From Acidimicrobiia bacterium (lineage in GTDB: Bacteria; Actinomycetota; Acidimicrobiia; Acidimicrobiales; CATQHL01), in contig JAGWAK010000031.1 in assembly GCA_021296435.1 (NCBI GenBank), positions 1 through 27,992 on the forward strand: a DNA stretch of 27,992 bases. Reading direction: 5' to 3'. Below the pieces are notes generated by a model. The model ran no database searches. It was not told where the DNA came from and was given only the letters and a program-made list of their open reading frames with translations. Below, piece after piece: positions 1 through 7,516 of the stretch. Every line of letters begins with the position of its first letter. Within the stretch, counting starts at the first letter, position 1. The position numbers and the translations under genes were made by a program.

Positions 1-3000
1 CCGCCACCGAGTTGGGTATCGCCACCGTCGCGGTGCACACGCGGGCCGATATCGGCAGCCTGCACCGCTCCAAGGCCGACGAGTCCTACGAGATCGGGCC
101 CGAGGAGCACCCGCTGCGGCCCTACCTCGACATCGAGGTGATCGTCGAGGCGGCCCTGGCGTGCGGCGCCGACGCGGTGCATCCGGGCTACGGGTTCCTG
201 TCCGAGAGCGCCGCGCTGGCCCGGGCCTGCGAGGAGGCCTCGCTGACCTTCGTCGGCCCGACGCCCGACGTGCTGGAGCTGGCCGCCTCGAAGGTCGCCG
301 CCCGGGGCGCCGCCGAAGCCGCCGGCGTGCCCACCCTGGCGCAGTCGCCGGCGCTGTCGGCGGTCGACGATGCCGTTCGTTGGGGAGCCGAGATCGGTTT
401 CCCGCTGTTCGTGAAGGCGGTCTCGGGTGGCGGCGGGCGGGGCATGCGCCGCGTGGAGCACGCCGAGGACCTTCCCGGCGCCGTGGAGGCGGCCCAGCGC
501 GAAGCGGAATCGGCCTTCGGCGACGACGCGGTGTTCCTGGAGGAGGCGCTGTCGGGCGTGCGCCACATCGAGGTGCAGGTCCTCGGCGACCGCACCGGCG
601 AGGCGATCCACCTCTACGAGCGGGACTGCTCGGTGCAGCGGCGCTTCCAGAAGGTGATCGAATCGGCGCCGGCGAGAAACCTCGACGGGGAGGTCCGGCA
701 GCGGATGCTGGACGACGCCGTGGCCTTCGCCCGCTCCATCGGCTACACGAACGCCGGCACCGTGGAGTTCCTGCTGGGGCACTCGGGCCGCTACGTCTTC
801 ATCGAGATGAACCCCCGCATCCAGGTGGAACACACCATCACCGAGGAGATCACCGGGGTGGACATCGTGGCCGCCCAGCTGCGTCTCGCCGGCGGCGCCA
901 CGCTGGAGGAGCTGGGCCTGCGCCAGGAGCGCATCGCCACCGACCGCTACGCCATCCAGGCCCGGGTGACCGCCGAGGACCCCCGCAACGACTTCCGCCC
1001 CGACACCGGGCGGGTGCGGGTGTATCGCACGCCGGGCGGGGCGGGCGTGCGGATCGACGACGCCGTCTACGTGGGCGCCGAGGTCACCCCGTACTTCGAC
1101 TCGCTGCTGGCGAAGGTGACCTGCCGGGGGCCGGACTTCGACACGGCTCGCCGCCGGGCAGTTCGGGCGATCGCCGAGTTGCGGGTGCGGGGCCTTGTCA
1201 CCAACCGCTCGTTCATCCGGGCGGTGCTCACCGACCCGGACTTCTGCGCCGGCGCCGTGTCCACCGACTTCGTCGACACCCGGCCCGACCTGACGGCGGT
1301 GGCCCGCAGCGCCAACCGGGCGACGCGCCTGCTGACCTACCTGGCCGACGTGTCGCTGAACCGGCCGCACGGCCCGGTGCCGGACATTGCCCATCCGGCC
1401 ACCAAGCTGCCGCCTCTGCCGCCGGGGCCGCCGCCGGCCGGCAGCCGCCAGCGCCTCGCCGAGCTGGGCCCCGAGGGCTTCGCCCGCTGGATGCGCCACG
1501 CCCCCGAGGTGCTGGTCACCGACACGACACTGCGCGACGCCCACCAGTCGATCCTGGCGACCCGGGTGCGCACCATCGACCTGGTGGCCGGAGCCCGGCG
1601 CCACGCCCACGGGATGCCGGAGTTGCTGAGCCTGGAGTGCTGGGGCGGGGCCACCTTCGACGTGGCGCTGCGGTTCCTGCACGAGGACCCGTGGGAACGC
1701 CTGGAGCGCATCAGCGCGGCGGCCCCCAACGTGTGCCTGCAGATGCTGCTGCGGGGCCGCAACACCGTCGGGTACTCGCCGTATCCCGACGTCGTGTGCG
1801 AGCGCTTCGTGGCCGAGGCCCGGCGTGGCGGCGTCGACATCTTCCGGATCTTCGACGCCCTCAACGACGTGGGCCAGATGCTGCCCGCCATCAGGGCGAC
1901 CCGGGAGGTCGGCGGCCTCGTGGAGGGCACGCTGTGCTACTCCGGCGACCTGGCGAACCCCGGCGAGCGGCTCTACACCCTGGACTACTACCTGCGCCTG
2001 GCCGAGGAGCTGGTGGCGGCCGGCTCGCACGTGCTGGCCATCAAGGACATGGCGGGACTGCTGCGGGCGCCCGCCGCCTCGGTGCTGGTGGCCGCCTTGC
2101 GGGAGCGCTTCGACGCCCCGGTGCACCTACACACACACGACACCGCCGGCGGCCAGATCGGCACCTACCTGGCGGCCATCGAGGCCGGTGTGGACGCCAT
2201 CGACGGTGCCATCCCGTCGCTGGCGGGCATGACCAGCCAGCCCTCGCTGGGCGCCATCGTGGCGCTCACCGACGGCGGGCCCCGGGCCGCGGCGATCAGC
2301 CGGCTGGAGCCGTACTGGGAGCTGGTGCGCCGCCTGAACGCCCCGTTCGAGGCGGGCCTGCTGTCGCCCACCAACGCCGTGTACCACCACGAGATCCCCG
2401 GTGGCCAGCTGTCCAACCTGCGCTTCCAGGCCTCGGCGCTGGGTGTCGCGGACCGTTTCGAAGAGGTCGCCGAGATGTACGCGGCCTGCAGCCGGATCCT
2501 GGGACGGCCCCCGAAAGTGACACCCAGCTCCAAGGTGGTCGGCGACCTGGCGCTGCACCTGGTGTCCACCGGCACGACGCCCCGCCAGCTGGAGGAGCAC
2601 CCTGAAGAGGTGGACCTGCCGGCCTCGGTGGTGGCGTTCCTGCAGGGTGCGCTGGGCGTGCCGCCGGGAGGCTTCCCCGAGCCGTTCCGCAGCGCCGCGC
2701 TACAGGGGCGGCCCGAGGCGCCGCCGGCGCCTGCGCTCACGCCCGCGCAGGAGCAGCAGCTGAAGTCGCCCGACGCCCGCGGCACGCTGTCGGCGCTCCT
2801 GTTCGTCGAGCCCGCCCGCTCGCAGGCGGCGATGCGCGACCGCCACGGTGACCTGTCGGTGCTCGGCACCAAGGAGTTCTGGTACGGCCTGGAGGAAGGC
2901 CCCGACGACGTGCTGGTGGAGCTGGGGCCGGGTCAGCGGATCAGCGTCGGCATCGAGGCGCTCGGCGCGGTGGACGAGGCGGGCTTCAGTTCGGTCGTCT

Positions 3001-3338
3001 TCCGCCTGAACGGCGAGCTGCGCCCGATCAGCGCCCGGCTGCGGGACTCGGCCCTGCCGACCACCGGGGCCGAGCAGGCCGACCCGTCCGAGGCGGGGCA
3101 CGTGGGCGCGCCGTTCCGTGGCGTCGCCGAGCTGTTCGTGGCCGCCGGTGAGTCGGTTACCAAGGGCCAAGCGCTGGCCACCATCGAGGCCATGAAGATG
3201 GAGACACGGGTGACGGCGCCGGTAGGCGGCAGGGTGGCGCGGGTCTGCATCGAGGGCTCGGCTGCGGTGGAGGCCGGCGATCTGCTGCTGGAGATCGTGC
3301 CCGGCCCCGCCCCCGAGGCGGTCGACGAGGAGGACTAG
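1..3338 (+). CDS. pyc: pyruvate carboxylase (5' end outside window)
   Basis: Biotin-dependent cytoplasmic enzyme that carboxylates pyruvate to oxaloacetate using ATP and bicarbonate (anaplerosis). The first full codon is at position 3; the frame is already coding there (ATELGIATVAV), so the real start lies upstream and only about 20 N-terminal residues are missing. Counting from the ATG at 12, the domains in order are: biotin carboxylase/ATP-grasp with the glycine-rich loop GGGGRGMRR near residue 140 and EMNPRIQVEH near 265; carboxyltransferase with DTTLRDAHQS near 504 and KDMAGLL near 678, whose Lys is the carboxylated metal-site residue in known enzymes; and a C-terminal biotinyl domain with EAMKMET, biotin-Lys at residue 1062 (codon 3195-3197). 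The single-chain length of about 1,120 residues fits the one-polypeptide class. It converges with the helicase gene, with a palindromic repeat between them. The order of all three domains excludes acetyl- or propionyl-CoA carboxylase. Confidence 0.97.
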   Translation, partial: ATELGIATVAVHTRADIGSLHRSKADESYEIGPEEHPLRPYLDIEVIVEAALACGADAVHPGYGFLSESAALARACEEASLTFVGPTPDVLELAASKVAARGAAEAAGVPTLAQSPALSAVDDAVRWGAEIGFPLFVKAVSGGGGRGMRRVEHAEDLPGAVEAAQREAESAFGDDAVFLEEALSGVRHIEVQVLGDRTGEAIHLYERDCSVQRRFQKVIESAPARNLDGEVRQRMLDDAVAFARSIGYTNAGTVEFLLGHSGRYVFIEMNPRIQVEHTITEEITGVDIVAAQLRLAGGATLEELGLRQERIATDRYAIQARVTAEDPRNDFRPDTGRVRVYRTPGGAGVRIDDAVYVGAEVTPYFDSLLAKVTCRGPDFDTARRRAVRAIAELRVRGLVTNRSFIRAVLTDPDFCAGAVSTDFVDTRPDLTAVARSANRATRLLTYLADVSLNRPHGPVPDIAHPATKLPPLPPGPPPAGSRQRLAELGPEGFARWMRHAPEVLVTDTTLRDAHQSILATRVRTIDLVAGARRHAHGMPELLSLECWGGATFDVALRFLHEDPWERLERISAAAPNVCLQMLLRGRNTVGYSPYPDVVCERFVAEARRGGVDIFRIFDALNDVGQMLPAIRATREVGGLVEGTLCYSGDLANPGERLYTLDYYLRLAEELVAAGSHVLAIKDMAGLLRAPAASVLVAALRERFDAPVHLHTHDTAGGQIGTYLAAIEAGVDAIDGAIPSLAGMTSQPSLGAIVALTDGGPRAAAISRLEPYWELVRRLNAPFEAGLLSPTNAVYHHEIPGGQLSNLRFQASALGVADRFEEVAEMYAACSRILGRPPKVTPSSKVVGDLALHLVSTGTTPRQLEEHPEEVDLPASVVAFLQGALGVPPGGFPEPFRSAALQGRPEAPPAPALTPAQEQQLKSPDARGTLSALLFVEPARSQAAMRDRHGDLSVLGTKEFWYGLEEGPDDVLVELGPGQRISVGIEALGAVDEAGFSSVVFRLNGELRPISARLRDSALPTTGAEQADPSEAGHVGAPFRGVAELFVAAGESVTKGQALATIEAMKMETRVTAPVGGRVARVCIEGSAAVEAGDLLLEIVPGPAPEAVDEED

Positions 3339-3384
3339 AAGAGCGCTGCGCGGCCGACCGGAGGCTGTCTGGCCGGCGGTCGGT

Positions 3385-3409
3385 GGATTCCGGCCCTCGC
3401 CGGAATGAC
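3385..3409. repeat. REP-like palindrome, copy 1
   Basis: The core 3387-3406 reads ATTCCGGCCCTCGCCGGAAT, a perfect 8-bp stem with a 4-base loop, flanked by GG and GAC. It matches, in inverted orientation, the element at 20072-20096. It lies between the converging ends of pyc and the helicase gene, so its transcript hairpin could act as a bidirectional terminator or 3'-end stabiliser. There is no T-run, so it is not a canonical intrinsic terminator. The form GTCATTCC-N-GGAATCC is a widespread bacterial intergenic repeat type. Confidence 0.8.
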
Positions 3410-3428
3410 ATCGGAAGGGTCGGCAACC

Positions 3429-5234
3429 TCAGGCGCTGGGAACGCCGCCGGCGGGGGAGTGCTCGGCGACGACGGCGAGCAGTTCGTGCCCCAGGCGGTC
3501 CAGGCGCGAGGCGCCGAGACCGGTGATGACGCCCAGTTCGGCGACCGTGGCCGGGCGGTTCTCGGCGATGGCGGCCAGGTCGCGGTCGCTGAGCATCGCG
3601 GTCGGGGTGATGCGCGCCGCCCGGGCCGCCTGCTCGCGCCACGCCTCGAGGGCGGCGACGAGCGGCTCGGCGGGGGCTCTCATGGAGGGCGGGGGCCGTG
3701 CCCGGGTGAGCGCCACGTACAGCAGCCGGCGCTCCTCGGCGGCGACCTCGGTGAGTCCGGCCAGCCAGCGGCACGGCCGGCGCTCGTGCGGCTGGCCGGG
3801 GATGTCGCGCTGCCGGGCCCAGCTGAGGTGCAGCCCGCGCCGTGCCCGGGTGAGCGCCACGTACAGCAGCCGGCGCTCCTCGTCGAGTGATGCGCCGCGC
3901 TCGGCGCCGCCGACGGGCACCAGCCCCTCCTCCAGCCCGGCCACGTGCACGACCGGCCACTCGAGACCCTTGGCGGCGTGCATGGTGGAGACGCAGACGG
4001 CGTCGGGATCCTCAGCGCCGGCGGTGGCGTCGGGGTCGGCGACGCGCACCGGAACCCCGGCGGACTCCAGGGCCCCGGTCAGCTCGGTGACCTGGCGCCG
4101 GGTCCGCACCAGCACCGCCTGGGCGGACCACCGCTCGCCGGGCGCCCGGGCGCTGCGAACCGCCTTTGCTACGCCAGAAGCCTCGGCTGCGGCGCTGGGG
4201 TACGCCACGACCAGCGGGACGGGTTCGGTGAACGGATCGGTGACGCTCTGGGCAGTGCGGGAGGTGGTCCCCGCGGGCGTGCTGTCCTCGCGCAGCACCG
4301 CCGACAGCGCCACGATCGAGGGGCTGCAGCGGAAGTTGCGGCGCAGGTCGATGACCGTCGCACCGGCGAAAAGCGAGGCGAAGTCGTCCAGGATGCGCCG
4401 GTCGGCGCCGCTCCAGCCGAAGATGGCCTGATCGGGGTCGCCCACGGCGCACAGATCGGAGCGGTCGCCGAGCCAGGCCCGCAGCAGCCGCAGCTGGGCG
4501 GGGTTGAGGTCCTGCAACTCGTCAACGAAGAAGTGGCGGCGGCTCCAGCGCCAGGCCTCGGCGACCGCGCTGTCGCGTTCCAGCCGTTCGGCCGCCCTCT
4601 GCAGCAGGTCGCCGAAGTCCGCGAGGCCGAGGCGTCGCTTCTTGTGGTCGTAGGCGGCCATCAACTCGGCGAGACGGCCCGGTGCCAGCGCCGTCCGCCG
4701 CCCTGCCGCAGCAGCCGCTGCCGGGTAATCGACGGGCCGCACGCTCCGGGCGGCGCACCAGTCCAGCTCGGTCCGCAAGGTCTGGGGCGACTCGCCGGCA
4801 CGCAGCAGGTCGTCGAGCAGTCGCGACGGGTTGGCCAGGATGTCGGGGGCCTGCCGGCCGTCGTCCTCCGCGTGCCGGCGGAGTTGGCGGGCCGCCAGGC
4901 CGTGGAAGGTGCCGACGGCGATCCGGTCGCGGATCCCCAACTCGCCCAGGCGGGTCCGCAGTTCGGCGGCGGCCCGCTGGGTGAAGGTCACCGCAACCGA
5001 GAAGCGGGCCTCACAGTCGCCGGTGGCGACGCGGTAGGCGATGCGTCGGGTGAGGACCCGGGTCTTGCCGCTACCTGGCCCCGCCCTGATGCACAGCGGA
5101 GCGGCAGGTGAGGTGACCGCCAGCCGTTGCGCGTCGTCGAGGTCGCCGAGCAGGTGGGCGACGTCGACGTCGGGCTCGGCAGCGTCCCGGTCGGCGAGGC
5201 CCGGACCATGGTCGGAAGCGGGGCCGCTGCTCAC
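3429..5234 (-). CDS. UvrD/Rep-family ATP-dependent DNA helicase with HRDC-like C-terminus
   Basis: Superfamily 1A 3'-5' DNA helicase, probably in repair or restart. I chose the GTG at 5234 because upstream codons run into the divergent lhgO gene and because a TAGCCT hexamer lies 8 bases before it; this gives 601 residues. Visible motifs are Walker A AGPGSGKT (51-58), VTFTQRAAAEL (motif Ia), VDELQDLNP (Walker B), VGDPDQAIFGWSGAD (motif III), LRRNFRCSP (motif IV), STMHAAKGLEWPVV (motif V) and EERRLLYVALTRAR (motif VI). The tail with LSDRDLAAIAENRP and ELGVITGLGASRLDRLG looks like an HRDC domain. Motif VI appears twice, 48 residues apart, the second copy lying outside the expected helicase core; an exact 44-bp DNA repeat underlies this. 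Similar short helicases with HRDC are common in actinobacteria (UvrD2-like), but I do not assign a symbol. Confidence 0.92.
   Translation of the reverse strand: MSSGPASDHGPGLADRDAAEPDVDVAHLLGDLDDAQRLAVTSPAAPLCIRAGPGSGKTRVLTRRIAYRVATGDCEARFSVAVTFTQRAAAELRTRLGELGIRDRIAVGTFHGLAARQLRRHAEDDGRQAPDILANPSRLLDDLLRAGESPQTLRTELDWCAARSVRPVDYPAAAAAAGRRTALAPGRLAELMAAYDHKKRRLGLADFGDLLQRAAERLERDSAVAEAWRWSRRHFFVDELQDLNPAQLRLLRAWLGDRSDLCAVGDPDQAIFGWSGADRRILDDFASLFAGATVIDLRRNFRCSPSIVALSAVLREDSTPAGTTSRTAQSVTDPFTEPVPLVVAYPSAAAEASGVAKAVRSARAPGERWSAQAVLVRTRRQVTELTGALESAGVPVRVADPDATAGAEDPDAVCVSTMHAAKGLEWPVVHVAGLEEGLVPVGGAERGASLDEERRLLYVALTRARRGLHLSWARQRDIPGQPHERRPCRWLAGLTEVAAEERRLLYVALTRARPPPSMRAPAEPLVAALEAWREQAARAARITPTAMLSDRDLAAIAENRPATVAELGVITGLGASRLDRLGHELLAVVAEHSPAGGVPSA
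3695..3738. repeat. 44-bp direct repeat, copy A, inside helicase gene
   Basis: This 44-base stretch is identical to 3839-3882. The offset is 144 bases (48 codons), so both are read in the same frame on the minus strand. This copy encodes the second, C-terminal EERRLLYVALTRAR. The bases immediately outside the two copies differ. Confidence 0.9.
3839..3882. repeat. 44-bp direct repeat, copy B, inside helicase gene
   Basis: Partner of 3695-3738. This copy encodes the normally placed helicase motif VI, followed by the expected RGLHLSWAR continuation. Confidence 0.9.
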
Positions 5235-5242
5235 GATTCCGG

Positions 5243-5248
5243 AGGCTA
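5243..5248 (-). promoter_or_regulatory. putative -10 box (TAGCCT) of the helicase gene
   Basis: On the minus strand TAGCCT ends 8 bases before the GTG at 5234, fitting an actinobacterial TAnnnT -10 element with a leaderless or nearly leaderless transcript. The same hexamer precedes the genes starting at 9861 and 12441. No clear -35 box is visible. Confidence 0.5.
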
Positions 5249-5275
5249 TCGAAGCCCTGCGACAGCGTCTGCGGT

Positions 5276-5281
5276 TAGCGT
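5276..5281 (+). promoter_or_regulatory. putative -10 box (TAGCGT) upstream of lhgO
   Basis: TAGCGT lies in the 91-base divergent region between the helicase and lhgO. The identical hexamer sits before the zincin gene at 10107-10112. Transcription would begin near 5288, immediately before the ATG of a 12-codon open frame at 5291. Confidence 0.45.
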
Positions 5282-5290
5282 GACGCCGCG

Positions 5291-5329
5291 ATGGCCAGCG
5301 GATCTGTGGCGGCGGTGGTGTGGTCGTGA
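5291..5329 (+). other. possible 12-codon leader ORF upstream of lhgO
   Basis: The frame ATG at 5291 to TGA at 5327-5329 encodes MASGSVAAVVWS. It begins 9 bases after the TAGCGT hexamer and its TGA overlaps the GTG of lhgO at 5326 (GTGA). It could be a leaderless upstream ORF that couples translation into lhgO, but such a short frame can occur by chance in GC-rich DNA. Confidence 0.25.
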
Positions 5330-6522
5330 CCGATCGATACGACGTCGTCGTGATCGGTGCGGGCATCGTCGGGCTGGCCACGGCGCGGGCGGTCGCCGAG
5401 CGACTGCCGGATGCCGATCTGGCGGTGATTGACAAGGAGCCGGCCGTCGCCACGCACCAGACGGGGCACAACAGCGGTGTGCTGCACACCGGCATCTACT
5501 ACACGCCCGGATCCCTGCGGGCGAAGCTGTGCGTGCAGGGCCATCGTGCCATGGCCGAGTTCTGCGGGGAGGCGGGTCTGCCGTTCCGCGGCGGCGGCAA
5601 GGTGGTGGTGGCAACCGGCGAGGCGCAGATCCCCCGGCTCGATGAGTTGCAGCGGCGCGGCACCCTCAACGGCGTGCAGGGCCTGCGCCGCCTCGGTCCT
5701 GGGGAGTTGCGCGAGCTGGAACCGCACGCCAACGGCGTCGCCGCTCTGGCGGTGCCCGAAGCCGCATCGGTGGACTTCGCCGCCGTGGCCCGCCACATCG
5801 CCGCCGAGCTGCCGGGCGACCTGCGCATCGGCGCCCCCCTGGAGGCCGCCGAGCTGGGTGAACATGTCCGGCTGCACGCCGGAGGCACCGCTTGCGAGGC
5901 CCGCCTGGTCATCAACTGCGCCGGCCTGCACTGCGACCGGGTGGCCCGCCTGGCCGGGGTTACCCCGGATGTGCGGATCATCCCGTTCCGGGGCGAGTAC
6001 TACCGGCTCCGCGACGAGGCCGCCTCGCTGGTGCGCTCGCTCATCTACCCGGTCCCCGACCCGACCTTCCCGTTCCTCGGCGTGCACTTCACCCGCCGGG
6101 TGGACGGCACGGTGGAGGTGGGGCCCAACGCCGTGCTGGCACTGGGCCGCGAGCACTACCGGGACGGCCGCCCCAACCTCGCCGACATCGCCGAGATGCT
6201 GCGCTTCGGCGGGTTCTGGCGCCTGGTCGGCCGCCACTGGCGGGCCGGCAGCGCCGAGCTGTGGCGGTCGCGGATCCGGCGGGCCTACGCCCGCTCGGCC
6301 CGGGCGCTGGTGCCGGAGGTCACCGGGGCCGACCTGCTGCCCGGCGGCGCCGGCGTGCGGGCCCAGGCGGTCGGCGCCGACGGCCGGCTGCTCGACGACT
6401 TCTGCCTCCAGGAGTCACCGGGCTTCGTGCACGTCCTGAACGCCCCCTCGCCGGCGGCGACGGCCTCCCTGGCCGTCGGCGAGCACATCGCCGACCTGGT
6501 GGTCCGGCGCCTGGACTCCTAG
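5326..6522 (+). CDS. lhgO: L-2-hydroxyglutarate oxidase-like FAD-dependent oxidoreductase
   Basis: DAO-family flavoprotein of 398 residues. LhgO-type enzymes oxidise L-2-hydroxyglutarate to 2-oxoglutarate and pass electrons to the respiratory chain. The N-terminus has the FAD dinucleotide-binding loop VVVIGAGIVGLATARA, followed by the LhgO-type stretches HQTGHNSGVLHTGIYY and PGSLRAKLC. The middle has INCAGLHCDRVARLAG, and the C-terminal part includes PFLGVHFTRRVDGTVEVGPNA and LNAPSPAATASLAVGEHI, all typical of this subfamily. GTG codons at 5320 and 5326 are both possible; I prefer 5326 because it overlaps the TGA of a short upstream frame. It converges with the dehydrogenase gene, with 16 bases between them. 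Another 2-hydroxyacid substrate cannot be excluded, but the family match is strong. Confidence 0.88.
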   Translation: MTDRYDVVVIGAGIVGLATARAVAERLPDADLAVIDKEPAVATHQTGHNSGVLHTGIYYTPGSLRAKLCVQGHRAMAEFCGEAGLPFRGGGKVVVATGEAQIPRLDELQRRGTLNGVQGLRRLGPGELRELEPHANGVAALAVPEAASVDFAAVARHIAAELPGDLRIGAPLEAAELGEHVRLHAGGTACEARLVINCAGLHCDRVARLAGVTPDVRIIPFRGEYYRLRDEAASLVRSLIYPVPDPTFPFLGVHFTRRVDGTVEVGPNAVLALGREHYRDGRPNLADIAEMLRFGGFWRLVGRHWRAGSAELWRSRIRRAYARSARALVPEVTGADLLPGGAGVRAQAVGADGRLLDDFCLQESPGFVHVLNAPSPAATASLAVGEHIADLVVRRLDS

Positions 6523-6538
6523 GGGTCGCCGGTCGCGC

Positions 6539-7465
6539 CTAGGGGCCGCCCCGCAGGTGGACGGCGACCTGGCCGATGTCGGCTTCCCCCAGCCCGGCCG
6601 CCGACGCCTCGCGCAGCACGGCCCGGTTCGTGGTGGCCTGCGGCATCGGCGCGCCGACGGCCTCCGCCAGTGCCAGCGTCAGGTCGAGATCCTTGATGGC
6701 CAGGTCAAGGGCGAAGCTCACCGGGGTCTCCAGCGGCGTCTCGAAGGCCGCGCGGCGGTATTTCACCACCGGGGCGGCGATCGCCGAGGAGGCGAACACC
6801 TCGTAGGCCACCTCACGGGGGACGCCCGCCCGCTCGGCCAGCACCAGCGACTCGCCGACGGCCCCCATGATGGCGAAGAGCGCCGAGTTGACGGCCAGCT
6901 TGAGGGCGGCGCCCGCCCCGGGCCCGCCCACGTGCAGGATCCGCGCCGACATCGCCTCGAGCACCGGTCCGGCGGCGGCTGCCGCAGCGGCGTCGCCTGC
7001 GGTCATGACCAGCAGGGTGGCGGCCTCGGCGGCGGCGATGCTGCCCGAGACCGGCGCCTCGACGAAGTGCCCGCCGGCCGCCTCGACGACCCGGCGCGCC
7101 CGCCGCGTGTGCTCCAGGCCGGAGGTGCCCATGTCCACCACGATGTCCCCGGCCGACAGCCCCGCGGCGATGCCGTCGGGACCCTCCAGGAGGCTTGTCA
7201 GTGCCGGCCCGTCGGCGACCATCGTGACGATGACCGAACTTGCTGCAGCGAGCCGGCGCCCCGAGGCGGCGACCTTGACCCCCGTCGACGCCGCGAACGA
7301 CTCGGCGCGGGCACCCGTCCTGTTGTGCACGGTCAGGTCGAAGCCGGCCGCCTGCAGGTTGGCGGCCATGAGCCGGCCCATACGGCCCAGGCCGGAGAAA
7401 CCGACCCTGGTTGCGGACGGATCGCCGGCTCCGGCCGTAGCGGATGGTGTCATGGCGTCGGTCAT
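6539..7465 (-). CDS. 3-hydroxyisobutyrate dehydrogenase-family NAD(P)-dependent oxidoreductase
   Basis: Beta-hydroxyacid dehydrogenase of 308 residues that would oxidise a short 3-hydroxyacid to the semialdehyde with NAD(P)+; 3-hydroxyisobutyrate (valine breakdown), tartronate semialdehyde and succinic semialdehyde are alternatives. The ATG at 7465 is preferred over an in-frame TTG at 7492 because GGAGG lies 5 bases upstream. Motifs: the Rossmann loop GFSGLGRMG near residues 22-30 with NRT at the end of beta-2; the substrate motif EAPVSGSIAAAEAATL (about 136-151); the catalytic Lys189 in GAGAALKLAVNSAL; and a helical C-terminal domain with KDLDLTLALAEAVGAPMP. It is the last gene of a three-gene minus-strand operon, after the alcohol dehydrogenase. 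A perfect 8-bp inverted repeat lies at 7498-7516, between the two genes. Confidence 0.9.
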   Translation of the reverse strand: MTDAMTPSATAGAGDPSATRVGFSGLGRMGRLMAANLQAAGFDLTVHNRTGARAESFAASTGVKVAASGRRLAAASSVIVTMVADGPALTSLLEGPDGIAAGLSAGDIVVDMGTSGLEHTRRARRVVEAAGGHFVEAPVSGSIAAAEAATLLVMTAGDAAAAAAAGPVLEAMSARILHVGGPGAGAALKLAVNSALFAIMGAVGESLVLAERAGVPREVAYEVFASSAIAAPVVKYRRAAFETPLETPVSFALDLAIKDLDLTLALAEAVGAPMPQATTNRAVLREASAAGLGEADIGQVAVHLRGGP

Positions 7466-7497
7466 GGGAGCCTCCGTGGTTGTCGTGGCCAACCGGC

Positions 7498-7516
7498 GCT
7501 GAGCGAAACGCTCAGC
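7498..7516. promoter_or_regulatory. 19-bp perfect inverted repeat between two operon genes
   Basis: GCTGAGCG-AAA-CGCTCAGC has 8-bp arms around a 3-base centre. It covers the stop codon of the alcohol dehydrogenase (7512-7514) and lies 32 bases before the start of the downstream dehydrogenase. It could be a TetR-type operator or an mRNA hairpin at the gene boundary; the sequence does not tell which. Confidence 0.5.

Noticed and set aside
161..2605. 814-codon plus-strand frame within pyc
   Set aside because: Arg/Gly/Pro-rich alternative frame of an intact, conserved pyc.
3340..3428. Canonical rho-independent terminator between pyc and the helicase gene
   Set aside because: The palindrome forms a good stem but no T-run follows on either strand, so it is reported as a repeat only.
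5235..5495. N-terminal extension of the helicase by up to 87 residues
   Set aside because: It would overlap the lhgO coding region on the opposite strand; the -10-like TAGCCT box and the beginning of helicase similarity both support the start at 5234.
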